Positions 7,750 through 14,982 of a DNA stretch of 51,387 nt are shown here, in pieces. This DNA is from CAZPMT01 sp964587655 (lineage in GTDB: Bacteria > Hydrogenedentota > Hydrogenedentia > Hydrogenedentales > SLHB01): NCBI GenBank assembly GCA_964587655.1, contig CAZPMT010000027.1, forward strand, positions 1-51,387. The letters run 5' to 3'. The position numbers and the translations under genes were made by a program. Under the pieces are notes generated by a model. That model saw nothing but the letters and a program-made list of their open reading frames with translations. It was not told the DNA's origin and made no database searches. Positions within the stretch are counted from its first letter, which is position 1; every line of letters starts with the position of its first letter.

Positions 7750-9330
7750 TCAATCAAGCGGCGTACGATCTTGCGTAAACACCGTTAGATTCCTCAAGTC
7801 CTTCTCATGCTTCGGAAACACGGAAGACAAGAAGTAGCCCAGGGCAAACATGATGGAGTTGGCCACGATGCCCGTGTAGTAGTTGTCGATCGGCGCCCTC
7901 ACGCCTGCCGGCAGCGATTCCGGCAGCCAGCCGAGCTTGCTTGCAGCCATCCAGCACGTGAACCCGAACGAAAACAGAATCCCCACCCCAATCGCGCGCG
8001 CACTCGCACGCTTCGTGACAAACCCAAGCAGGTACAGTCCAAGAAGACCGCCTGACGTCAGCGCGGCAAGTTCCGTGGCCGTATCCTGAAGCGTCTTGCT
8101 GTCGGCCGCCGCGAGAACGAAGGCCCCCACGATCATGATCGCGGCCGCCGCGATCGAGAGCGCCTTCGCGACCGTCACATAGTGCGTATCCTCGCGGCCC
8201 AACGAAATGTGGCGTCTGTAGATGTCCACCACGCCCACCGCCGACATCGCATTGATGCTCGACGAGAGCGAAGACATCGCCGCAGCAAGCACACCCGCAA
8301 TTACAAGACCCGACACGCCCTGCGGCATCATGTGCGTGATGAAATACGGCAGGATCTTCTCCGCCTTTTCCGCGCCCGAAAGCATCGCCTGAGTTTCCGG
8401 CGTCGGCATGACCTTATAGAACACGTACAGGCTCGTTCCGAGAAACATGAAGTATATCCACGTGGGAACGCTGCAAAGCACGCAGATCCACATGGCCTTC
8501 CGCGCCTCCTTCGCGCTCTTCGCGACACAGTACTTCTGAATCACGTTCTGATTGCTGCTATATTCCGTCAGCCAGTTGTTCAACCCGATCAACAGCATCA
8601 TGAAAACCGTCTTATGCATCAGCGACGGATACCACGGAGCCGGTTCTAACTGCCCCGTCGCCTTGTTCAAGTCGCCCAACATGAACTTCCCATCCGCGAG
8701 CGCCGTCGAGATGATCGTCCCGAAACCCCCTGGAAGCTTGACCACGATAATCGCCAGACACAGCAATCCCCCAACCACCAGCACGATAGACTGCACGAAA
8801 TCCGTCCAGATTACCGCCTCAATACCGCCTAACACCGTGTAGAACGCCGTAACGCTGCCCCCGAGAAGAATGCACGTCGTCCGATCCCAACCCGTGAGTT
8901 CCTCCATCAACAATGACACCAGGTAAAGGATCATGCTCAGCCGGATCGCCTGGCCAAAGAGAAACATGAACGCAGCATACAGCCGCGTCTTTGGCCCAAA
9001 CCGGCTCTCAAGATACTCGAACACCGACGTCACCCGCGCACGCCGGAAGAACGGCAGAAAAACAAACGCGGCGATCAGCACCCCTATCGGCAGCATCAAA
9101 CCCGGCAACAGCCGCAGATACGCCGTCTTGAACGCGTCCGCCGGGTAAGCCACAAACGTGATCGAACTGATCGACGTCGCGAACATCGATATCCCGATGA
9201 GCCACCCCGCGTACGAGCGGTTGCCGAGGAAGTATCCCTCCGTCGTCTTCGTCCGCTTTGCAAAATAAGGCCCCATCGCGGCCATCGCGCCGAAGTAGAC
9301 GACCAACACGGCCATGTCAATGAAACGCAT
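7750..9330 (-). CDS. Sodium:solute symporter (SSS/SLC5 family)
   Basis: A 526-residue membrane protein with about 13 hydrophobic segments and the layout of the SSS family. It has the early sequence RTKTTEGYFLGNRSYAGW, the TM2 block GISMFATSISSITFVAYPA, and the conserved helix VSGLVIAGVLAAAMSSLSSS with serines near the second sodium site. It probably couples inward sodium flow to uptake of a small organic solute such as a sugar, carboxylate or amino acid; the substrate cannot be read from sequence. A GAAGGGA ribosome site precedes the ATG. Neighbours (gamma-glutamyltransferase, M24-like protein) would fit scavenging of peptides, but this is inference. Confidence 0.9.
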   Translation of the reverse strand: MRFIDMAVLVVYFGAMAAMGPYFAKRTKTTEGYFLGNRSYAGWLIGISMFATSISSITFVAYPADAFKTAYLRLLPGLMLPIGVLIAAFVFLPFFRRARVTSVFEYLESRFGPKTRLYAAFMFLFGQAIRLSMILYLVSLLMEELTGWDRTTCILLGGSVTAFYTVLGGIEAVIWTDFVQSIVLVVGGLLCLAIIVVKLPGGFGTIISTALADGKFMLGDLNKATGQLEPAPWYPSLMHKTVFMMLLIGLNNWLTEYSSNQNVIQKYCVAKSAKEARKAMWICVLCSVPTWIYFMFLGTSLYVFYKVMPTPETQAMLSGAEKAEKILPYFITHMMPQGVSGLVIAGVLAAAMSSLSSSINAMSAVGVVDIYRRHISLGREDTHYVTVAKALSIAAAAIMIVGAFVLAAADSKTLQDTATELAALTSGGLLGLYLLGFVTKRASARAIGVGILFSFGFTCWMAASKLGWLPESLPAGVRAPIDNYYTGIVANSIMFALGYFLSSVFPKHEKDLRNLTVFTQDRTPLD

Positions 9331-9501
9331 ATCGCAACCGTTCCCTTCTCATTGAACTCCCACCAAGAAATCGAAAGCGATACTACCAATTCCGAGTGGC
9401 CCGTTCAAAAGCTGCTCAAACCCCCTTGACAGGACACACGAACGGATCTACAATTTCATCGTGGTGTAAGGGGTTTGCCTGTGAACCGGGAGGACTTCAC
9501 C

Positions 9502-9780
9502 ATGCAGATGGTCGCGAACGTGCGGATGACCATGGACACACTGGACGCCGAGCTTGCCAGATTAGGATGCGGCTTCAGAGAGTGCGGTATCCATGGGTTC
9601 ATCTTCGCGCCTCAGAACTCGGGCGGCCTCAAGATCGAGGACGGCTGTCTCCACTTCTGGGACGTCGGCGTGAACGTCTACCTCAGTCTCGAATCGGCCA
9701 GCCAGAAGCTTGGCTCGCTGCCCAACAACGTAGGCTACGAGGGGGTCTGCCGTTCGCTCCTCGAAATCGAGCCTGAATAG
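9502..9780 (+). CDS. Small conserved-looking hypothetical protein
   Basis: A 92-residue soluble protein that I do not recognise. The ATG at 9502 has GGAGGA seven bases upstream, a strong ribosome site, and is preferred over the in-frame TTG at 9475. Composition is normal for a folded domain, with alternating beta-type segments (HGFIFAPQNSGGLKIEDGCL, HFWDVGVNVYLSL) and no signal peptide. It is a single plus-strand gene between two minus-strand genes. Confidence 0.6.
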   Translation: MQMVANVRMTMDTLDAELARLGCGFRECGIHGFIFAPQNSGGLKIEDGCLHFWDVGVNVYLSLESASQKLGSLPNNVGYEGVCRSLLEIEPE

Positions 9781-9813
9781 AAATTCCCATCGCAATTCTA
9801 TCGTGTGCGCGTC

Positions 9814-10971
9814 TCAAAGCTCGACGATCTTCATGTACTTCCGGGACAGTCGTTCGACGCCCGTTTTCGTTACGCGAACGCCGTTTTCCCAGCGTAGACC
9901 GAAGTCGTTGTCCTGGAAGAAAGTGTCGACCTGGAACGTCATGTTTTCCTCAAGGGCATAGGTCGAGGTAGACTCAATCCAGGGACGTTCGACTTCCATC
10001 ATGCCGATCCCGTGGCAGGGCCCGTAGAGCATGTGCTTCTTGAATCCCCTGCGTTCGACGAAGTCTTCATATGCGCGCACGACGTCGGCGGCGGGCTTGC
10101 CGCCCCTCATCAACTCGATGGTCTTGAAATGGGCTTCGAGGCCGAATTCGACGAGCCGCTTCTTGCGCGCTGGCAATTTGCCAATCGAGCACGGCAGACC
10201 AACGCTGGACGAATACCCGCCGACGCGCGCGCCGATGTTGAGCTGGATGATCTCATTGCGTTTGATCGTGTTGTGCGTCGGACGTGAAATCGCGTGCTTT
10301 GTGCCGGGACCGCAGAAGCAATAGAGTGCGTGGCCTTCGTATTCGCCGCCGTGCTTGTAGATCTCGCGCTGAGCGATGCCGATCACCTGGAGTTCCGTCA
10401 TGCCGGGCCGCATTTCGCCGAGAATGGCATCGATGGCCTTCTCGCTGATCTGATACGCCTTCTTCATCAGCCTGATCTCGTTCGCGCTCTTGACCGTGCG
10501 GAGGCGGATCAACGTGTCGTCGGCCTTAACCAATTCGACGCCGGGCAATTCCCGCTGCAGACTGAAGTAGACCGGAAGCGGCATGATGGAGAAGCCGACA
10601 AGGCCGAGTTTCTTTAGCGCGCGTCCGCGCATTGCCGTCCTCACTACGTCCTTGAAATGCGCCACTGGAATGCCCGGATATTCCGGGTCAGCGGACTCGC
10701 GATATTCGACCATCATGGCGATACGCGGGATAACGCTGCGCCCTTGGGCGTAGGCTTCACTTTCCGGGCCGATGATGAGCACCGGGGCGCCTTTCGCGGG
10801 GACGAAAACGCCCGCCGACTCGAACGTCGGCCAATACTCCGAAAGATACCGCACGTTCGCGAAATCGGCCTCATTGGAATGCACCAGCGCCGCATCCAGT
10901 CCGGCCTCGCGAATGTTCCGCTGAAACTTCTTGATCCGCTCTTCGTATTCTGTCTTGGGAATTGCGTACAT
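9814..10971 (-). CDS. M24 peptidase/creatinase-fold protein with altered metal ligands
   Basis: A 385-residue pita-bread-fold protein with a creatinase-type N-terminal domain and a catalytic-type C-terminal domain from about residue 160. In M24 metallopeptidases the metals bind Asp, Asp, His, Glu and Glu. Here those positions read Asn (IQLNIGARVGGY), Ser (GYSSSVG), His (GPCHGIGM), Asp (FQVDTF) and Glu (RWENGV). The first two ligands are lost, so it is probably not a typical Xaa-Pro aminopeptidase. It is more likely a metal-independent hydrolase in the manner of creatinase, or a binding protein. The ATG at 10971 follows GGGAGGTGTAAC. An earlier in-frame start at 11043 has no ribosome site and would overlap the toxin gene. 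Confidence 0.8.
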   Translation of the reverse strand: MYAIPKTEYEERIKKFQRNIREAGLDAALVHSNEADFANVRYLSEYWPTFESAGVFVPAKGAPVLIIGPESEAYAQGRSVIPRIAMMVEYRESADPEYPGIPVAHFKDVVRTAMRGRALKKLGLVGFSIMPLPVYFSLQRELPGVELVKADDTLIRLRTVKSANEIRLMKKAYQISEKAIDAILGEMRPGMTELQVIGIAQREIYKHGGEYEGHALYCFCGPGTKHAISRPTHNTIKRNEIIQLNIGARVGGYSSSVGLPCSIGKLPARKKRLVEFGLEAHFKTIELMRGGKPAADVVRAYEDFVERRGFKKHMLYGPCHGIGMMEVERPWIESTSTYALEENMTFQVDTFFQDNDFGLRWENGVRVTKTGVERLSRKYMKIVEL

Positions 10972-11036
10972 GTTACACCTCCCGTAAGTAACAAGACACC
11001 CAGAACTTCGGCGCGCAAGACGCCGCTGAGCATCTC

Positions 11037-11426
11037 CTACCACATTTCAACCCCCAGACGATCTACTCCTGCAAAATGAAGGTCACGCGTGGCAAGGATC
11101 AGGCTGTGTTGAAGCGCTGTGGCTGCGACCCAAATATCGTTGTCTGGAATGGGCAGCCCTTTCCTGCGCAGCCTGCTTTTTACCTGCCCATACCACTGCG
11201 CGGTTTCGAGATTACAGTCCAGTACGCTGCTGCTCGCGGCGAAATCGTCAACCTGAGCAAGGTTCTGTTCTGTCCGGCCCGACTTCTGTGCCCCGTAGTA
11301 CAACTCGCCAACGACGATACTGGGCACGAAGACTTCACCGGCATCCTGCAAACGGACGACTACCTGAGCGTCGTTGGCAAACAAGGCAATGACAATATTG
11401 GTGTCGAGCAGAAATCTACCACTCAC
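11037..11426 (-). CDS. PIN-domain toxin, VapC family
   Basis: A 129-residue PIN-domain ribonuclease, the toxin of a type II toxin-antitoxin pair. The acidic active-site residues are visible: Asp8 in FLLDTNIVIALF, Glu41 in VVGELYYGA, Asp95 in IPDNDIWVAA, and a final Asp in ATRDLHF. The motif order and length match VapC. It begins inside the end of the antitoxin gene (11-base overlap), the usual coupling in such operons. Likely targets are tRNA or rRNA, but the specificity cannot be read. Confidence 0.9.
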   Translation of the reverse strand: MSGRFLLDTNIVIALFANDAQVVVRLQDAGEVFVPSIVVGELYYGAQKSGRTEQNLAQVDDFAASSSVLDCNLETAQWYGQVKSRLRRKGLPIPDNDIWVAATALQHSLILATRDLHFAGVDRLGVEMW

Positions 11427-11643
11427 TCGAGTTCACTCCTTCGCAACCCGTTTCAATGGCTTTGCGAATGCGCCTGAGGTCGCGGGACGGAATGGCGCCG
11501 GCAAAACGCAACAATTGCGAGCCGCGAACCCCGCGTTGGGCGGGCGCCTTCAGTGTCTCGACGTAAGTCAACACCCGGCGTTGTAGATCGTCTGGAAGCA
11601 CTTTCACCTGTCTGGCAATCTCCTGCGCAACGGAACCTTTCAT
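11416..11643 (-). CDS. VapB-type antitoxin
   Basis: A 75-residue protein directly upstream of and overlapping the PIN toxin, so assigned as its antitoxin mainly by position. It begins MKGSVAQEIARQVKVLPDD after AGGAGGTAACG, a strong ribosome site. The N-terminal half is helical (LQRRVLTYVETLK). The C-terminal half, rich in arginine (SRDLRRIRKAIETG), would bind the toxin groove. It likely represses its own promoter in the short gap to the deacetylase gene upstream. Confidence 0.75.
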   Translation of the reverse strand: MKGSVAQEIARQVKVLPDDLQRRVLTYVETLKAPAQRGVRGSQLLRFAGAIPSRDLRRIRKAIETGCEGVNSSEW

Positions 11644-11710
11644 CGTTACCTCCTCCTCATATGATAGCAGAGGAACGCGGCAAGTGCATCCCTGCAATGG
11701 ATGTTCGCGG

Positions 11711-12635
11711 TCACGTCTCCTTGGCTGCTTGTCTTGCTTGAACGAACTCGGCCCCACGATCCAGGAGCGTCTTGATCAAAGAATCCAGTTGTTCCGCGGC
11801 GTAGGGGCCGCAGTTCCTTGTGATGAACGGGTCCGGACGAACCGCCCCCTCGCCGTAATGGATCTCGCCCTCGGGCATGGGATGAAATTCCCACGGGTGG
11901 AAGTAGAAGCAGAGGAACGGCTCCACGTCTCGGGCTTGACAGTAGCCCACAAAACCGTCGATATGGCGAAGCAGGGCTTGCGCGCTTTCGGTGCGAAATA
12001 CCGGCCACTGATCCATGTCGCGGCCNNNNNNNNNNCCGTGTTCAGTATCTCTACGCCTGGTTCGTAGGCAGGTTGTTCTTTTTTTCTGCCTCCCCACCCC
12101 AGTTCGGCAGTTCGACAATCCGCAGATCTCCTTCCTGCGTCCAGTCCTCGCGGCTGGGATGATAGGGCCGTAATCGTTCGCGGTAATAGAACATCGGATA
12201 GGTCGCATCCGCCACATATCCCAGAGCGTCCAGGGCGTTCAGCACGGCCGTCGATCCGAAAAGGCGCGGACACCGAAACGACACCGGACGCACACCCGCG
12301 ACATCTTCAATCCATTCCGTGCACAGCCGCAAACGGTTCGGGACTTCCTCCGCGAGAACCGGCATCATGCCCGGGATGTCAAACAGCGAATCGCCGATAG
12401 TTTCATGGAAAAGCGTATGAGCGCCGATCTCATGACCCCTTGCTTTAACGCTCCCTACGGTTTTGGGATGCTTGCGCGCGACGTCGCCCGTGAAGAAAAA
12501 CGTGGCCGTGACCTTGTGCCGATCCAGGATATCGAGAATTACGGGCGTTCCATGCACCAGGCCTTCGTAGAACGGCGTCCAACTTCCGACGTCCGTTTCC
12601 ATATCAAAGCCGAGAACAACCTGCATACGGCTCAT
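11711..12635 (-). CDS. Polysaccharide deacetylase family protein, interrupted by a sequence gap and a frameshift
   Basis: An NodB-fold deacetylase of roughly 300 residues. Motif 1 is GFDMETD, the metal-site block is GHEIGAHTLFHETIG, and TATFFFTGDVARKHP and RPVSFRCPRLFG are typical of PuuE-like members. The frame beginning at 12635 (AGGAGGAAGCGAG before ATG) reaches a stop at 12051. A neighbouring frame continues sensibly as KKEQPAYEPGVEILNT up to the ten N bases, and a third frame resumes after them with GRDMDQWPVFRTE and FHPWEF. The first shift falls in a run of eight T (12075-12083), so it is most likely an indel error next to an assembly gap rather than a true pseudogene. Confidence 0.8.
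12026..12035. other. Assembly gap (10 N)
   Basis: Ten unresolved bases inside the deacetylase gene. The reading frame differs on the two sides, so the true gap length is not ten. Confidence 0.99.
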
Positions 12636-12922
12636 CTCGCTTCCTCCTGAATTGCCAGAGTGATGGTACACTGACAGCGTAATCGTGCGCACGCCAACTG
12701 TCAACTTACCGCATCATATCTCACGATAGAATGTGAAATTGCATCGCGGAGCGCAAGGCCCCAAAATGAGATCCAGTACCGGCGAAGTCGTTCTACTGTG
12801 TGCGAAGGAATGCGGGACTCGATGTCCCCAGATTTCGCACAAGCTAAGTTCTCAGCGCCCGTTTGCGTTGCCCGCGCATTCTGTCCTAGACTCAGCGCCA
12901 ATCCCAGAGAGGCTGTAGTCTG

Positions 12923-14242
12923 ATGTCCATTCTGACCCCGTATCGTCCCGAACACGCGGCGATGGCCCGTGAGTTGGTTAGAGAGATGCACGGTCACAGT
13001 TTGTCAAGCCACGACAAACTGTGGGCGCCCGGCGGACGACTGGATGACGGGCTGGCGCCGGTGGACCTCGAGCGTTTCTGGGACGACCAGGCGATCTCCC
13101 GCGCAAATCCCTTCGGCGCGCCCGTATCTCGGACCATAATACGGGCGGATATCCCTCAGGTTCCGCTGGGTGCAGTCCTCACAAACGAGTGCGTCTATGC
13201 GGAACTCGGGATCGAAGAGGATTTCTGGCGATATGACCACGACGACGCCTGGCGGCTGTCCCTCAACAAGGCTTACAACGATAAAGCGGAGAAGATCGTG
13301 GGCCGGCGCATCCTATCGGAAGAGCCAAGAGAGCCGCGCCTCGAGTATCCCCCCGTCAAGGGCCTCCACGACGTTTTCGAGGCCGAGAATATCTGGGTGG
13401 ACCAGTCGTGGTGGCTGCAAGAATCCGCTGACGGCCCTGATGCGCTTGAGGCGCTCCTTGATCGGGTCGAATCGCGCGACATTCGGAGCTTCATCCTGCC
13501 GGAGAACTGGCACGAGGAAAAGGAGAGGCTCACGGCAATGGGCGTCCGTCCCAACCTCTATCGCGGTCAACGCGGTCCCGTGACCTTTGCGGCTTCAATC
13601 TACGGGGCTCAAGACCTGATCTTTCTTATCCTGGAGAAACCCGGCCTTGCCGCGCGGTTCAGCCGCGCCATTCTCAACACGATGCTCGGAATTGCACGCG
13701 TGCTGGATGAGGAAGCCGGGTACACTCCGCCCGTATCTCGGTCCATAATACGGGCGGAGACCGCCCGTATGTCGGACCATAATACGGGCGCACCACACGG
13801 ATTCTCGTTCTGCGATGACAATTGCTGCCTCTTGACGCCGGAGATGTACGAGTTGTTCGGCTACCCGGTGCTCGAGGGCATGTTCGCGCGCTACAGTCCG
13901 AATCCGGAGGACCGGCGCTATCAGCACTCGGATTCCCCCATGGCGCACCTGTTGCCGCTCCTCGGCCGGCTCGACTTGACCGGCGCGAACTTCGGTCCTA
14001 CTGTGATGGTCTCAGAGATCCGCGAGCATCTCCCACACGCCGTCATCGACGGCCAGTTGGCCCCTTTCACGTACTGCCGCAATGAAGAAGAGAACATCGT
14101 CCTGGAATTCCTGCGCGATTTCGAGATGGCGCGCGAACGCCGCGGCCTTGTGTTCAGCACGGCCGGTTCCATTAACAACGGCACGCGCCTTACCAGCATG
14201 CGCCTCGCCATGGCGGCCATACAACGCTACGGACGGTATTGA
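12923..14242 (+). CDS. Uroporphyrinogen-decarboxylase-like (URO-D superfamily) protein carrying three in-frame palindromic elements
   Basis: A 439-residue TIM-barrel protein resembling the URO-D/methyltransferase-like families expanded in Planctomycetota-type genomes. Recognisable parts are GPVTFAASIYGAQDLIFLIL, the barrel segment FSFCDDNCCLLTPEMYELFG and HSDSPMAHLLPLLGRLDL. It is unlikely to make heme; paralogues of this type act in unknown metabolism. Three segments look foreign and coincide with palindromes: residues 25-34 (PAL-A), 66-75 (PAL-B), and 269-290 (two tandem PAL-B). All keep the frame open, with peptides such as PVSRTIIRA and PVSRSIIRAETARMSDHNTG. GAGAGG lies upstream of the ATG. 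It is monocistronic, with convergent ZapA downstream. Confidence 0.7.
   Translation: MSILTPYRPEHAAMARELVREMHGHSLSSHDKLWAPGGRLDDGLAPVDLERFWDDQAISRANPFGAPVSRTIIRADIPQVPLGAVLTNECVYAELGIEEDFWRYDHDDAWRLSLNKAYNDKAEKIVGRRILSEEPREPRLEYPPVKGLHDVFEAENIWVDQSWWLQESADGPDALEALLDRVESRDIRSFILPENWHEEKERLTAMGVRPNLYRGQRGPVTFAASIYGAQDLIFLILEKPGLAARFSRAILNTMLGIARVLDEEAGYTPPVSRSIIRAETARMSDHNTGAPHGFSFCDDNCCLLTPEMYELFGYPVLEGMFARYSPNPEDRRYQHSDSPMAHLLPLLGRLDLTGANFGPTVMVSEIREHLPHAVIDGQLAPFTYCRNEEENIVLEFLRDFEMARERRGLVFSTAGSINNGTRLTSMRLAMAAIQRYGRY
12995..13023. repeat. PAL-A palindrome in the URO-D-like gene
   Basis: Perfect 11-base arms CACAGTTTGTC and GACAAACTGTG with a 7-base loop AAGCCAC. It lies in frame and encodes SLSSHDKLW. 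Confidence 0.9.
13119..13147. repeat. PAL-B palindrome in the URO-D-like gene, copy 1
   Basis: Nine-base arms CGCCCGTAT and ATACGGGCG with spacer CTCGGACCATA. In frame; encodes PVSRTIIRA. Confidence 0.9.
13728..13790. repeat. Two tandem PAL-B palindromes in the URO-D-like gene
   Basis: Copies at 13728-13756 (spacer CTCGGTCCATA) and 13762-13790 (spacer GTCGGACCATA) have identical arms to copy 1 and are five bases apart. Both are read through in frame, adding about 20 residues. Confidence 0.9.
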
Positions 14243-14274
14243 GCCGCGCTCGACGCGGCCCCTCTCCCCCACGC

Positions 14275-14616
14275 TCACTTCAGAATCCTGGGTCCTTGCT
14301 TCCTGGGTCCCCGTTCCAGCGTTTCCGAGATCTTATCAAGCTCGGCGAAGAAAGCCTTCGTGTCTTCCGTGCTTGACTGCGTCAACTGCTCGCGCTCCTG
14401 CGCTATGGCCTGCTTCGCCTGCTCCAACTCCCCCGCGAGCGACATCGCCGCCAGCAGCGCGAATTCGAGACTGTCCACACGGTTGCTTTGTTTCTCGATC
14501 TCGTCCAAGCGCGCGTTGACCTGCTCTGCGATGCGCAACGTGGTCTCTTCGTCAACGATGACCGGCGCCTTTATTCGCATCCGTCCTAGCGTCACTTCAA
14601 TCAAAGGCTGTTTCAT
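14275..14616 (-). CDS. zapA: Cell division protein ZapA
   Basis: A 113-residue ZapA-like protein, which binds FtsZ and helps bundle protofilaments at the Z-ring. The N-terminal beta-hairpin domain reads EVTLGRMRIKAPVIVDEETT, followed by the helix LRIAEQVNARLDEIEKQ and the family block LEFALLAAMSLAGELEQAK. A coiled-coil tail completes it. Its ATG overlaps the stop of the upstream coiled-coil gene by four bases, so translation is coupled. Placement downstream of pheT is a common arrangement and supports the call. Confidence 0.85.
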   Translation of the reverse strand: MKQPLIEVTLGRMRIKAPVIVDEETTLRIAEQVNARLDEIEKQSNRVDSLEFALLAAMSLAGELEQAKQAIAQEREQLTQSSTEDTKAFFAELDKISETLERGPRKQGPRILK

Positions 14617-14909
14617 GAGCGAAACTCCGCTTCGAGGGTTTCAGTATGGCTCAGTATCCGCCGCAGGCGCTCTTCGAATTCGGAAACTTGTTCGAGCAGA
14701 CGCGCGTTCTGCTCTTTCAAGGGTCCCAATTCCTCGATACGTTCCCTGAATACCGCGCTTTCCTTCGCCTGCGCCCAGCATTTCTTCTGCAACTCGTTCC
14801 GGGCCTCCGCGAGATCCTCGAGTTGCCGTTGGGCTTCGGATAGCTCCGTCTTGAGATCCACGATCCCCTTGTTGATCTGCTTGATGCGTTGAATGATCAG
14901 CGGGTTCAT
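14613..14909 (-). CDS. Small coiled-coil protein coupled to zapA
   Basis: A 98-residue, almost entirely helical protein with heptad patterns (IKQINKGIVDLKTELSEAQR, LKEQNARLLEQVSEFEERLR). It overlaps zapA by four bases. Its position and structure suggest a ZapB-like or other division-linked role, but coiled coils give no specific family evidence and I do not assign a name. Confidence 0.7.
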   Translation of the reverse strand: MNPLIIQRIKQINKGIVDLKTELSEAQRQLEDLAEARNELQKKCWAQAKESAVFRERIEELGPLKEQNARLLEQVSEFEERLRRILSHTETLEAEFRS

Positions 14910-14940
14910 CAGACGCTTGCCTCAAGACGCCGCGGTTGTG

Positions 14941-14964
14941 GACAAGGGATTGCAACCCCTTGTC
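14941..14964. repeat. PAL-C palindrome, copy 3
   Basis: GACAAGGGA and CCCCTTGTC around TTGCAA, with one arm mismatch, in the 73-base gap between pheT and the coiled-coil gene. Confidence 0.85.
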
Positions 14965-14982
14965 TGTGCGATGAATGTGCGG

